Assembly (NCBI RefSeq): GCF_003627095.1
Contig: NZ_CP032627.1
Coordinates: 248,001 to 312,000 of the forward strand
Length of the DNA: 64,000 nt
Origin: Lactococcus allomyrinae
GTDB taxonomy: Bacteria; Bacillota; Bacilli; Lactobacillales; Streptococcaceae
Reading direction: 5' to 3'
A program made the position numbers and the translations under genes. Each line of letters starts with the position of its first letter. Position 1 is the first letter of the stretch. Below, in pieces: positions 9,246-15,801 of this stretch. The notes beneath the pieces were generated by a model, which was given only the letters and a program-made list of their open reading frames with translations, had not been told where the DNA came from and made no database searches.

Positions 9246-10175
9246 TTGTTACAACTAACAGAATTACAACTTGACTTTATCAAGGTCTTGTACCCTTTCA
9301 ATGAATTGACCTATGCACAATTTAATCAGCTTTGGAAAAATGTATCAGGTGTCAAAACTAAAATTTCTTCACAACTACTCAAAAAGATTGAAGGACTTGG
9401 TTTAATGACCCGGAAGCTTGATGAGGGACAACAACGAAATGCCAAGTATATTATCAATCAAGAGGAAATTAAGAACTTGTTGGAAAACACGGCGCGTGAT
9501 GTCTTACTTGATGTCCCTCCTGCTTTTTACCAAGATGCTCTCCCTGTCAAAGTCAAAGCAAGAACGCCAAACTTTCATGATGAAGCGTTAAAAACGCTCT
9601 TGATTTCTACTATTTCTACAGAAACAGGCACACTCATTTTTCCAAGGATTAAAACTTTTGTGGAGCATATGATGATACCTGATGCCATTATTGTAAAAGA
9701 CGATAGGATGACTTACTTTGAATACGATAACCTTACGGAAGAAGCTGCTTCATTTTTAACCAAACTCCCTCGTTATCTTTATGAGAGTAAGAAAAATCCA
9801 GAGGTAAAAGTGAACCTTATCTGTGTCTTTACAGATGAAACAATCCAACTGAAAGGCTATAACAACAAAAGAGTGAGTCCTCCTTACTCTCGAATGCAGA
9901 GTCTCACAGAAAAGGCAGGACACATTAAAGCTTTAAATGGCTTACCATTTTTAGAAGAACTTGAGAAGCAAAAAAATCTGACGCTCTACTTTTTCACTTA
10001 TAATGAAGTCCTCCAACGGTTAGGTCCACTATTAAATGGAGAAATCTTTCCTGACTTTGTTCAGCGAGAGTATCCAAAAGTTGAAGAAAAAAAGAAAAAA
10101 GTAAAAGTCCAACAACTTAAACAAGAAAAAACAAAAGAACCACAAGATAAACACGAAAAATATATCTTTGAATAA
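9246..10175 (+). CDS. Replication-relaxation family protein (copy 1)
   Basis: Translation starts at TTG 9246 (RBS AAAGGAAC). The first ~75 residues form a winged-helix-like region (LTYAQFNQLWKNVSG... LLKKIEGLGLMTRK). The centre carries the family signature FPRIKTFVEHMMIPDAIIV and YFEYDNLTEEAASFLTKLPRY, a nuclease-like fold with conserved acidic residues. Proteins of the Replic_Relax family occur beside TraG/FtsK-type ATPases in Gram-positive plasmids and are thought to act in replication and DNA relaxation. A clear paralogue is encoded at 31739. No classical relaxase is visible in the window, so these two are the best candidates for origin processing. The charged C-tail is lysine-rich. Confidence 0.8.
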   Translation: MLQLTELQLDFIKVLYPFNELTYAQFNQLWKNVSGVKTKISSQLLKKIEGLGLMTRKLDEGQQRNAKYIINQEEIKNLLENTARDVLLDVPPAFYQDALPVKVKARTPNFHDEALKTLLISTISTETGTLIFPRIKTFVEHMMIPDAIIVKDDRMTYFEYDNLTEEAASFLTKLPRYLYESKKNPEVKVNLICVFTDETIQLKGYNNKRVSPPYSRMQSLTEKAGHIKALNGLPFLEELEKQKNLTLYFFTYNEVLQRLGPLLNGEIFPDFVQREYPKVEEKKKKVKVQQLKQEKTKEPQDKHEKYIFE

Positions 10176-10187
10176 AAAGGAGACACT

Positions 10188-11324
10188 ATGCCATTATTTA
10201 AGAAACTTCCAGATTTCTATTTGTTATCTGCTACACCAAAATTTCAAGGGCTTTATGCGACACTTGATGAAGAAGTAAAGAAAAACTTTGTATTTATCCC
10301 CTCTGTCGCAGAGTTAAGCACCGCTCTTTCAAAAATAAAGCGTAAGCAAACGGTTCAACTCTTTGTGGATTTAACAGATGAGAATGCTGAAATGCTAGAA
10401 GCTTACAGAGGATTTCTGAACCAATTTTCTACCATCGTTGACCGGAGTGTCTTTTTGATTTCTGATATGAGCGCCAGTAAGAAAAAAGAATTTTTCAATC
10501 AAGCCATTCATTCGGATACCTTCGATTTGATTTATAATGCAGATTTAATCACTGATTCTAACTTTGAATCAACGATGAGCCGATTGCCTTATGAAGAATT
10601 GCCTACAGATGAGACCCTGGATACTTTTCTAAAATCTAATTTTCCATTGTGTACAGCACCTGAACCCATGGCGGTAGAAGAACCTGACATTACACCGCTT
10701 TTCTCACCCTCTGAGCAGGTCGAGGCTATCAATACAACTGTTACTACGAATCAAAACTTTACTCCACCGGTGTCAGCTCTTGAATCAACACCAGTAATGC
10801 CAACTGCGGAAGAACTTGTAGAACTGGTAGAGCTTCGAAAATATGCGGATGAAGCCGAAGACTACATTCAAAAAGTAGACGAAGAAAATCAAGCCTTGGG
10901 ACAGGAACTGGCAATCCTTAAAGAAAGACAAGTGATTCAGGAAGATGATAATGAACTTCTTTCCTTGAAACAAGAGAACGCCACTCTTAAAAAACAACTG
11001 AGTGAGAATAGTGTCTTTACGCAAAATATGAAGGAAGTTGAAGCAGAGAATAGACAGCTCAAATATGACCTCAAGGCGATGGAGAAACGGGCTCAGAAGG
11101 CTGAAAAGCTTGCGACGTTAGATTCTCCAGAAGCAACAGTGATTGAACTGGTTACAGCCATGAGAAGTCTCTCAAGTAAATTATCTAATTCCAGCAGACT
11201 CCTTGAAAATAAGGCAGGAAAAGAACTTAAAGAGATGCAAAATGAAGTGGAACGTTTGAAAGCTGAAAAAAATGCCACGGAACAAATAAAAAACAATCTA
11301 CGTGCTCTATTAGGAAGTGACTAA
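10188..11324 (+). CDS. Coiled-coil protein of the transfer operon, unknown function
   Basis: The 378-aa protein starts 12 bases after the relaxation gene with AAAAGGAGA as RBS. The first ~140 residues look like an alpha/beta domain (VQLFVDLTDEN, DRSVFLISDM). A Pro/Thr-rich linker follows (~150-205). The rest (~205-378) is a long coiled coil rich in Glu, Lys and Leu. There is no membrane segment. Position suggests a scaffold or accessory protein that works with the relaxation protein; that is inference. Confidence 0.65.
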   Translation: MPLFKKLPDFYLLSATPKFQGLYATLDEEVKKNFVFIPSVAELSTALSKIKRKQTVQLFVDLTDENAEMLEAYRGFLNQFSTIVDRSVFLISDMSASKKKEFFNQAIHSDTFDLIYNADLITDSNFESTMSRLPYEELPTDETLDTFLKSNFPLCTAPEPMAVEEPDITPLFSPSEQVEAINTTVTTNQNFTPPVSALESTPVMPTAEELVELVELRKYADEAEDYIQKVDEENQALGQELAILKERQVIQEDDNELLSLKQENATLKKQLSENSVFTQNMKEVEAENRQLKYDLKAMEKRAQKAEKLATLDSPEATVIELVTAMRSLSSKLSNSSRLLENKAGKELKEMQNEVERLKAEKNATEQIKNNLRALLGSD

Positions 11325-11328
11325 CCGA

Positions 11329-11373
11329 TAAAGAAGGACTTTTGTCCTTCTTATTTTTTTCCGGTGAGATAAT
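11329..11373 (+). promoter_or_regulatory. Terminator plus TGAGATAAT promoter
   Basis: AAGAAGGAC-GTCCTTCTT is followed by a T-tract and then TGAGATAAT at 11365-11373. It starts the small operon 11405-12197. Confidence 0.65.
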
Positions 11374-11404
11374 GTAAGGAGTAAAAGAAAGCGAGAAAAT
11401 AATT

Positions 11405-11776
11405 ATGAGTAAAACAATTAAAGCTGTTGGTTTAAAGATGAACGTTAACCGGATTAAGGGATTGCCTGATGGCATCAAGAATGCTTATTTAAAACGAGTA
11501 GCTACTAATGGAGAGCTGATTTTTGTTGGCAATACTAATGATGCGGCAAAATGGGAAGAAAATAATGAAAATATCAAGAAGCTCGAAAGATTCGCCAAAG
11601 AGCATGAATTAGAATTCGCATGGTTTGAATTGGAGGAGCATTCAGCTTCCAAAATCACTAAGCAAAGTAACGGCTTGACATTAGAGACGACAGCTACTGC
11701 CTTGTCTGAAAAAGAAGCAGAAAAGATGCTAGAGCAGGTTTCTGGAATAGAAATTACAGGGAGTCCCGTAAAATGA
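11405..11776 (+). CDS. Unknown 123-aa protein
   Basis: ATG 11405 has a weak upstream purine-rich site (AAAGAAAGCGAG). The product is a small soluble mixed alpha/beta protein with no recognised domain. Its last residues (MLEQVSGIEITGSPVK) reappear in a fragment at 15311-15394, so the gene belongs to a small family duplicated in this region. It overlaps the next gene by 4 bases (ATGA). Confidence 0.6.
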   Translation: MSKTIKAVGLKMNVNRIKGLPDGIKNAYLKRVATNGELIFVGNTNDAAKWEENNENIKKLERFAKEHELEFAWFELEEHSASKITKQSNGLTLETTATALSEKEAEKMLEQVSGIEITGSPVK

Positions 11777-12027
11777 AAAAAATCATAAAAAACATATGGA
11801 AATATTTTTGCTCACTTTTTAGCTCAAAAGAAAAAACGAGAATAACAGTGACAACTGATTTTGGAACTGAAAAAATAGTAATTGATGCAAAAGGAGAATC
11901 TGTAGAGCAACTTATATCAAAAGGTGCTTCAATAACTTTTATAGATTTTGGTGCCAAAGAAACTGTAGAAAATGCGAAGAATAAAAATGAGGCGGATAAC
12001 TTTGTATTGGAAAACAAGGAGGTTTAA
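11773..12027 (+). CDS. Unknown 84-aa protein
   Basis: Starts inside the stop of the previous gene. The first ~15 residues are basic and aromatic (MKKIIKNIWKYFCSLF), possibly a membrane-binding helix. The rest is a small beta-rich domain (RITVTTDFGTEKIVIDAKG). No family recognised. The short overlap indicates translational coupling. Confidence 0.55.
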   Translation: MKKIIKNIWKYFCSLFSSKEKTRITVTTDFGTEKIVIDAKGESVEQLISKGASITFIDFGAKETVENAKNKNEADNFVLENKEV

Positions 12028-12197
12028 ATGTATAAGAAAGATTTTACAGAATGGCAATTATCTAAAGGGTTTGATATGGAAAAATTGAGAAATTTATTTA
12101 ATCAAAGCCTTCCAGAATTCATGGTTATCTTAATGATGATGGATATCTTGTTATTTACCAAATAGACGCTAATCATCAAAAATATAAAAGCAGTTAA
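12028..12197 (+). pseudogene. Small unknown protein, one-base frameshift
   Basis: AAGGAGG precedes ATG 12028 directly after the previous stop. The uninterrupted frame gives 45 residues ending FMVILMMMDILLFTK, which looks unnatural. Adding one T at about 12117 gives a continuous ending HGYLNDDGYLVIYQIDANHQ to a stop at 12197, which reads like a real small protein. It is the third gene of the 11405 operon. Confidence 0.55.
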
Positions 12198-12200
12198 TTC

Positions 12201-12222
12201 AGCGCCCTTCGGGGCGTTTTTC
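12201..12222 (+). terminator. Rho-independent terminator
   Basis: CGCCC-TTC-GGGGCG hairpin followed by T5. It closes the operon 11405-12197 and marks the left edge of the small-RNA array. Confidence 0.8.
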
Positions 12223-12229
12223 ATATCTC

Positions 12230-12310
12230 TTGTAAATAAGATATAAAATGTTATACTAAAGTTAGTCTTATGAATACATTTAAAGCCTTCCTACTATGTA
12301 GAGGCTTTTC
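12230..12310 (+). ncRNA. Short transcription unit 1 of the small-RNA array
   Basis: TTGTAA at 12230, 16-base spacer, then TGTTATACT (extended -10, 12249-12257). About 30 bases later comes the hairpin AGCCTTCCTAC...GTAGAGGCT with T-tract. The predicted RNA is about 45-50 nt with no plausible ORF. Confidence 0.55.
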
Positions 12311-12325
12311 TTATCGATGAAATCA

Positions 12326-12412
12326 TGTTATACTACCAGTGAGGGAGCTTGGTGAAACTCCTCAGCTGTTTTTCTTCTAGCTGCTCTTAACGGGGCAGCT
12401 TTCCCATTTTTT
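12326..12412 (+). ncRNA. Short transcription unit 2
   Basis: The extended -10 TGTTATACT (12326-12334) lacks a clear -35. The predicted RNA has a hairpin GAGGGAG...CTCCTC (12341-12363). It then has a terminator AGCTGC...GCAGCT followed by a T-rich run (to 12412). The terminator tail supplies the -35 of unit 3. Confidence 0.55.
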
Positions 12413-12506
12413 GCAATTAAAAGTTTATATGTTATACTTAGTTTTGGGAGGACGCACCCTCCCATCCATATTCTTTGATTCCGTCTTTTACGAGGCGGTT
12501 TCTTGT
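12411..12506 (+). ncRNA. Short transcription unit 3
   Basis: TTGCAA (12411) with 16-base spacing to extended -10 TGTTATACT (TATACT 12433-12438). First hairpin TGGGAGG-CCTCCCA (12445-12464). Terminator CCGTC...GGCGG with T-tract at 12481-12504. The RNA would be about 60 nt. Confidence 0.6.
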
Positions 12507-12511
12507 TGCCC

Positions 12512-12606
12512 TTGTAATTAAATTATATTGTGCTATACTTAGCACATGGGGAGGTCGCTTGTCTCCCCATCTGTTTTGCCGCCTTGTCATCTAGGGCGGT
12601 TTTTGT
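12512..12606 (+). ncRNA. Short transcription unit 4
   Basis: TTGTAA (12512), 16-base spacer, TGCTATACT (TATACT 12534-12539). First hairpin ATGGGGAG...CTCCCCAT (12546-12570). Terminator GCCGCC...GGGCGGT with T5 (12578-12604). Same plan as unit 3, with different but mutually complementary stem arms. Confidence 0.6.
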
Positions 12607-12614
12607 TTCTCAAT

Positions 12615-12732
12615 TTGACAGTCAGGATTATTAGTGTTACCATAAACTTGTAGGTTTTGTCACGAGTTAAATGTTTAGGAGTACACTTTTCGCACAATAG
12701 GATTTACAACTTTTGTGAAAGGAAGTATTAGT
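12615..12732 (+). promoter_or_regulatory. Promoter and conserved 5' UTR of the first cold-shock gene
   Basis: TTGACA (12615-12620), 17-base spacer, TACCAT (12638). The ~85-nt leader shares TTTGTCA, GAGTTAAATGT, ACTTTTC, TTTACAA and GAAAGGAA with the leader of the second csp gene at 13437-13529. A long conserved csp leader is typical of cold-responsive structured UTRs. Confidence 0.6.
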
Positions 12733-12930
12733 ATGAAACAAGGAACAGTATGGTTTAATATAACCAAAAGCTATGGCTTCATTATTACTGATGATGGGAA
12801 AGATGCTTTTGTATATTTTTCGGGGTTCAGGTTTGATAGTTCAAGAAGGCTTGATGAGGGACAAAAAGTTACATTTGATATTGCGAATAGTTCTCAAGGA
12901 CCATATGCTTCTAATATCATAAAAAGGTAA
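12733..12930 (+). CDS. Divergent cold-shock protein
   Basis: The ATG at 12733 is preceded by GAAAGGAAG; the in-frame GTG at 12715 lies inside this RBS. The 65-aa product is a single cold-shock domain (MKQGTVWFNITKSYGFII... EGQKVTFDI). It differs at the RNA-binding motifs: RNP1 reads KSYGFI instead of KGFGFI, and RNP2 reads AFVYFS instead of VFAHFS. It should bind single-stranded RNA/DNA, perhaps with altered specificity. It is flanked on both sides by the small-RNA units. Confidence 0.85.
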   Translation: MKQGTVWFNITKSYGFIITDDGKDAFVYFSGFRFDSSRRLDEGQKVTFDIANSSQGPYASNIIKR

Positions 12931-13009
12931 ACAAAGCTAGGTTCTCATCAATCTTATAGGTTTTATCGATAGTTGATAAAGCTACTTCCTTGTGGGGCAT
13001 TTTTTGTTC

Positions 13010-13097
13010 TTGCAATTAGTTTTTAAAGTGTTACATTTAGTTTAGAGAGGTATGCTCTCTAACGTTTCTATTACCACCTTTCACGAGGTGGTTTCTT
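13010..13097 (+). ncRNA. Short transcription unit 5
   Basis: TTGCAA (13010), 16-base spacer, TGTTACATT (-10 at 13032). Hairpin AGAGAG...CTCTCT (13044-13060). Terminator ACCACC...GGTGGT with T-rich tail (13072-13097). Confidence 0.55.
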
Positions 13098-13190
13098 GTT
13101 GTCATGGTTATAAAATGTTATAATGAACCTGTAAGAGGCCCCTTTCTCTTAACCCTTTCCTAAGCCGCTCTACTTGAGCGGCTTTTTTGT
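13096..13190 (+). ncRNA. Short transcription unit 6
   Basis: TTGTTG at 13096 lies in the tail of the previous terminator; extended -10 TGTTATAAT (TATAAT 13119-13124). Hairpin AAGAG...CTCTT (13132-13151). Strong terminator AAGCCGCTC...GAGCGGCTTTTTT (13162-13188). Confidence 0.6.
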
Positions 13191-13195
13191 TGTCC

Positions 13196-13290
13196 TTGCA
13201 ATTAAGTTTTAAAGTGTTATACTTAGCAGGCAGGGAGTGTTTGACTCCTTGTCAATCCCGTCCTGTCCAATCACAACAGGGCGGTTTTTA
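13196..13290 (+). ncRNA. Short transcription unit 7
   Basis: TTGCAA (13196), 16-base spacer, TGTTATACT (TATACT 13218-13223). Hairpin GGAGT...ACTCC (13234-13249). Terminator CCGTCCTGT...ACAGGGCGG with T5 (13258-13289). Confidence 0.6.
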
Positions 13291-13296
13291 TTACCT

Positions 13297-13405
13297 TTGT
13301 AATTAATAGATATTATGTTATACTGAGACGGGGAAGATTAGTTGCTTCCCTTACAGTTTTTACATCCTTAATTAAATCGTTCTTACAACAGAACGATTTA
13401 ATTAA
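13297..13405 (+). ncRNA. Short transcription unit 8 ending in a perfect 16-bp inverted repeat
   Basis: TTGTAA (13297), 16-base spacer, TGTTATACT (TATACT 13319-13324). Hairpin GGGGAAG...CTTCCC (13330-13350). The unit ends in a perfect 16-bp inverted repeat (13368-13383 with 13390-13405, 6-base loop) that is AT-rich and has no long T-tract, unlike the other terminators. Confidence 0.5.
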
Positions 13406-13407
13406 AT

Positions 13408-13529
13408 TTGACAATTTTAACTATTAGTGTTAGACTAACAAAGTAAATTTTGTCATGAGTTAAATGTATTTTTAGAATCACTTTTCACAAAATAAGGTTT
13501 ACAATTTTTGCTGAAAGGAAATAATTAAC
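13408..13529 (+). promoter_or_regulatory. Promoter and conserved 5' UTR of the second cold-shock gene
   Basis: TTGACA (13408-13413), 17-base spacer, TGTTAGACT. The ~90-nt leader matches that of the first csp gene in several blocks and ends in GAAAGGAAATAATTAAC before ATG 13530. Confidence 0.65.
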
Positions 13530-13730
13530 ATGGCAAATGGAACTGTAAAATGGTTTAATGCAACAAAGGGTTTTGGATTTATTACCGCTGAAGATGGTAA
13601 GGATGTGTTTGCACACTTCTCACAAATTCAAGATGGTGGATTCAAAACACTTGATGAAGGTCAAAAAGTGACTTTTGAAATTGAAGATGGTCAACGTGGA
13701 CCACAGGCTGTAAATATCGAAAAAGCTTAA
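13530..13730 (+). CDS. Cold-shock protein
   Basis: A canonical 66-aa cold-shock protein with intact RNP1 (KGFGFI) and RNP2 (VFAHFS). It acts as a nucleic-acid chaperone in the cytoplasm. The sequence is of the lactococcal CspE/CspD type. It is followed by a terminator at 13749. Together with its divergent sister at 12733 it brackets half of the small-RNA array. Confidence 0.93.
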   Translation: MANGTVKWFNATKGFGFITAEDGKDVFAHFSQIQDGGFKTLDEGQKVTFEIEDGQRGPQAVNIEKA

Positions 13731-13748
13731 TATTAGGTTGAATAGATT

Positions 13749-13777
13749 CCAAAGTAGAGATGCTTTGGTTTTTTTAT
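13749..13777 (+). terminator. Terminator of the second csp gene
   Basis: CCAAAG...CTTTGG hairpin followed by T7. Confidence 0.8.
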
Positions 13778-13787
13778 GCTAAAATTG

Positions 13788-13850
13788 TGCTATAATGAGA
13801 GGTCTTTAACCTTATAAGGTAAGCTGGATAATTTATCCAGCTTCCTTTTT
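13788..13850 (+). ncRNA. Short transcription unit 9, upstream of tRNA-like sequence
   Basis: Extended -10 TGCTATAAT (TATAAT 13791-13796). Small hairpin AACCTTATAAGGT (13809-13820). Terminator-like AAGCTGGATAA...TTATCCAGCTT with T5 (13821-13850). About 45 bases are almost identical to unit 10 at 15138. Confidence 0.5.
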
Positions 13851-13912
13851 GGTTCTTTAGCTCAATTGATTAGACTTAACGGCTCTAATGGTTCATAGAA
13901 TCCCTGTCTTTT
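13851..13912 (+). pseudogene. Degenerate tRNA-Met-like sequence (5' half)
   Basis: GGTTCTTTAGCTCAATTGAT matches the acceptor 5' arm and D arm of a tRNA whose 3' half is well preserved in the second copy at 15191. After about 35 bases the anticodon and T arms are not recognisable. It is therefore a tRNA remnant, not a functional gene. Confidence 0.6.
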
Positions 13913-14013
13913 GGTGGGTATTTTTTATCGTTAAAATCTAATTTTATTAATTACGACTTGAAAAATCAAAGATAAATATGTAAAATAAATGTAATTATAA
14001 AAAATGTATCAGT
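13909..14013 (+). repeat. Duplicate of the 3' end of the 35620 gene
   Basis: From GGTGGGTATTTTTTATCG to AATGTAATTATAA this ~100-base segment is nearly identical to 35942-36027, the 3' end and downstream region of a membrane-anchored small protein in the second type VII-like cassette. It has no start and is a relic showing rearrangement between the two cassettes. Confidence 0.7.
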
Positions 14014-14039
14014 AAGATTGTGCAACCAAAGGAAAATTT

Positions 14040-14678
14040 ATGGGAAAGATAACATCAAATGTTTCGGCAGCAAAAGAAGCTGTGAGTGGTTTTGAGAAGA
14101 TAGAAAAACCAGATTTTAAAAAGATTAATCTTGGTCAGAGTAATGTTCAGGGAATGAAAAATGCTTTAGAATTGTCTGAGATGTTAGGGAAAACAGTAAA
14201 TGGGTTGCTTGATGTGACAAAAAAGCAAGCTGAAAAGATTGTAAAACTCGCTGAGAAAAAAGAACAAGATGATAAAAACGATTCATCAATTTTTGGTAGT
14301 CATGTCAGTGGTGGTTCTGGCGGTGGACGCGGCTTTGACAATACCAAGGTTAAGGATAGTTGGATAAAAGTCGGTCAAAATGTTTCTGAGAATGCCGGCG
14401 TTTATTTCAAAGAAACCGACAAAAATTCTCCTGCGTATTCTGTCGATTTTGGAAAAGTGATAGAAAACATTTCAGGAGGTATGGTAGGGGCTTATGGGAC
14501 TATAGCTCCTAATATAAATCCGAATCCTATCCCTCCTAAAAGAGAGAATCATACTGAGGAAGTTATTAATAATATAGGGCAGGGATATGATACAGCACTA
14601 GAGAACTCAAATGGTTATCAAAATGATAATTATCAGACCTCTCCATATGGTAAAGGTGGCACACCAAATGAACAATAG
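14040..14678 (+). CDS. Possible small type VII-secreted protein with accessory-like N-terminus
   Basis: ATG 14040 follows AAAGGAAAA. The first ~85 residues are helical and resemble in layout the small LXG accessory protein at 15529 (a Ser/Ala-rich start, then a helix ending near KLAEKKEQDD). A Gly/Ser-rich linker follows (GSHVSGGSGGGRG, ~95-107). A ~105-residue tail rich in Asn, Pro and Gly completes the protein. No enzymatic motif is visible. It could be a small effector or a partner fused to a tail. It overlaps the next gene by 11 bases, an arrangement typical of toxin-immunity pairs. Confidence 0.55.
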   Translation: MGKITSNVSAAKEAVSGFEKIEKPDFKKINLGQSNVQGMKNALELSEMLGKTVNGLLDVTKKQAEKIVKLAEKKEQDDKNDSSIFGSHVSGGSGGGRGFDNTKVKDSWIKVGQNVSENAGVYFKETDKNSPAYSVDFGKVIENISGGMVGAYGTIAPNINPNPIPPKRENHTEEVINNIGQGYDTALENSNGYQNDNYQTSPYGKGGTPNEQ

Positions 14679-15090
14679 TGAGAAGAAAATAGATAAAGAT
14701 AATCTTGTATTTCAAATAGCTAAAATAGGCAGGCTTAGAGGGATTAATGGAAAATTTATTTCATCCTCTTCAAAGTATAATAAAGAAGCTTTAAATTTTC
14801 TTTATGAATTTACTCGAATTTCGCTACAATATTTTGTAGAAAGTGAAAAACTATCTCCAGTGGTCTATCAGATTGCTTCCAATGCTTTAACGAAAGTAAA
14901 AGATGATATGGAGCGGACAGTTGAAGTAATAAAATACTTAGAGGAATGGATTAATAAAATTTCTGCTCCTGAGGCACTGAGAAATTTTTCGGAAGTAGAT
15001 AAATATTTTTTTGAAGTCTATACTTACGATATCTACATGAAAGATTTAGATGTTGGAGAAGTCTACATGAATTTGAGAAAATATAAATAA
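14668..15090 (+). CDS. Immunity-like helical protein
   Basis: The start at ATG 14668 overlaps the end of the previous gene and has AAAGGTGG upstream; the longer in-frame ORF from 14611 lies inside the neighbour. The 140-aa product is soluble and mostly helical, without recognised domain. Overlap with a candidate effector suggests an immunity or antitoxin role, which is inference from position. Confidence 0.55.
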   Translation: MNNSEKKIDKDNLVFQIAKIGRLRGINGKFISSSSKYNKEALNFLYEFTRISLQYFVESEKLSPVVYQIASNALTKVKDDMERTVEVIKYLEEWINKISAPEALRNFSEVDKYFFEVYTYDIYMKDLDVGEVYMNLRKYK

Positions 15091-15137
15091 GAACACTAAC
15101 GCGATAGACAAATTGTTTTTTAAACCCCAGCCAATTA

Positions 15138-15198
15138 TGCTATAATGATTAAGTCTTTAACCTTATAAGGTAAGCTGGATAATTATCCAGCTCCTTTT
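15138..15198 (+). ncRNA. Short transcription unit 10, before tRNA-Met-like sequence
   Basis: Extended -10 TGCTATAAT (TATAAT 15141-15146). Hairpin AACCTTATAAGGT, then AGCTGGATAATTATCCAGCT and CCTTTT. This repeats unit 9 almost base for base. Confidence 0.5.
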
Positions 15199-15264
15199 AG
15201 CTCAGTTGGTTAGAGCTAACGACTCATAACCGTTCGGTCGCTGGTTCGAGTCCAGCAAGAACCA
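15191..15264 (+). tRNA. tRNA-Met(CAT)-like gene with destroyed acceptor 5' arm
   Basis: D arm (TAGCTCAGTTGGTTAGAGCTA), anticodon arm with CAT, T arm (CTGGTTCGAGTCCAG) and 3' AAGAACC plus encoded A are all present. The seven bases that should pair with AAGAACC read CTCCTTT, so only about three pairs form. Comparison with the copy at 13851 shows a deletion of about nine bases that removed GGTTCTT. It is therefore probably not a functional tRNA, although the elbow and anticodon arm could still fold. Confidence 0.6.
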
Positions 15265-15310
15265 TAAACATAAGTAGCAGAAATAGTCTGAAAGTGGTAA
15301 AAATGAGTAA

Positions 15311-15394
15311 ATTATAAAAATAGCAAAAAAGACGCTAGAACAGATTCCTGGAATAGAAATTATAGGGAGTTCAGTAGAAGAGGGAAAAATATAA
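15311..15394 (+). pseudogene. 3' fragment related to the 11405 gene
   Basis: The frame encodes KTLEQIPGIEIIGSSVEEGK, closely matching the end of the 11405 product (KMLEQVSGIEITGSPVK). There is no start or RBS. It shows that a second copy of that gene once stood here. Confidence 0.65.
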
Positions 15395-15405
15395 AACTTA
15401 CAAGA

Positions 15406-15441
15406 AGTATCCAATATTGATGTGAATTGGATGCTTTTTCT
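15406..15441 (+). terminator. Rho-independent terminator
   Basis: ATCCAAT...ATTGGAT hairpin followed by GCTTTTTCTTT. It isolates the downstream LXG operon. Confidence 0.7.
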
Positions 15442-15528
15442 TTGTTCATTTTATTTACATCACCTCTTGTAATTTAAGATATATAACAGTAAAATAGTGT
15501 TAAAATAATTAGAGAATGAGGGTAATTT

Positions 15529-15792
15529 ATGGCGAGTATTCAAACGATTCCAGAAGTTGCGGAGGAACACACAAGTAAGATAAAATCAATTCAACTCAAA
15601 ACAACGGCTCCAACCGTGTCAGTCAATTATACGGATATCGGTGCTATTCATCAAGGGGTAACGCTTAACACTCAAAGTGCCAGCTATGCAAAGAATATCG
15701 AGGAAGATATCAAAAACTTTGCAAGTGATTTGGTAGATATGGCAAGTAAAAAGGTAGCAGATGACAAAAGTGCTGCGAAAGGTTTTAAATAA
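15529..15792 (+). CDS. Small type VII effector accessory protein (TIGR04197/DUF3130-like)
   Basis: The 87-aa helical protein precedes a second small gene and an LXG-type toxin, the same order as the Lap1-Lap2-LXG operons of streptococci. In those systems small helical partners bind the LXG domain and help target the toxin to the type VII system. GAGGGTAATTT precedes ATG 15529. The promoter is probably TTGTAATTTAA... with a TGTTAAAAT -10 just upstream. No secretion machinery genes are in the window, so export would depend on the host's own type VII system. Confidence 0.65.
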   Translation: MASIQTIPEVAEEHTSKIKSIQLKTTAPTVSVNYTDIGAIHQGVTLNTQSASYAKNIEEDIKNFASDLVDMASKKVADDKSAAKGFK

Positions 15793-15801
15793 GGGGGAGT
15801 T

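Noticed and set aside
12230-13405. Degraded gene region or riboswitch series.
   Set aside because: Each unit has its own promoter and terminator and no downstream ORF to control, so independent short RNAs explain it better.
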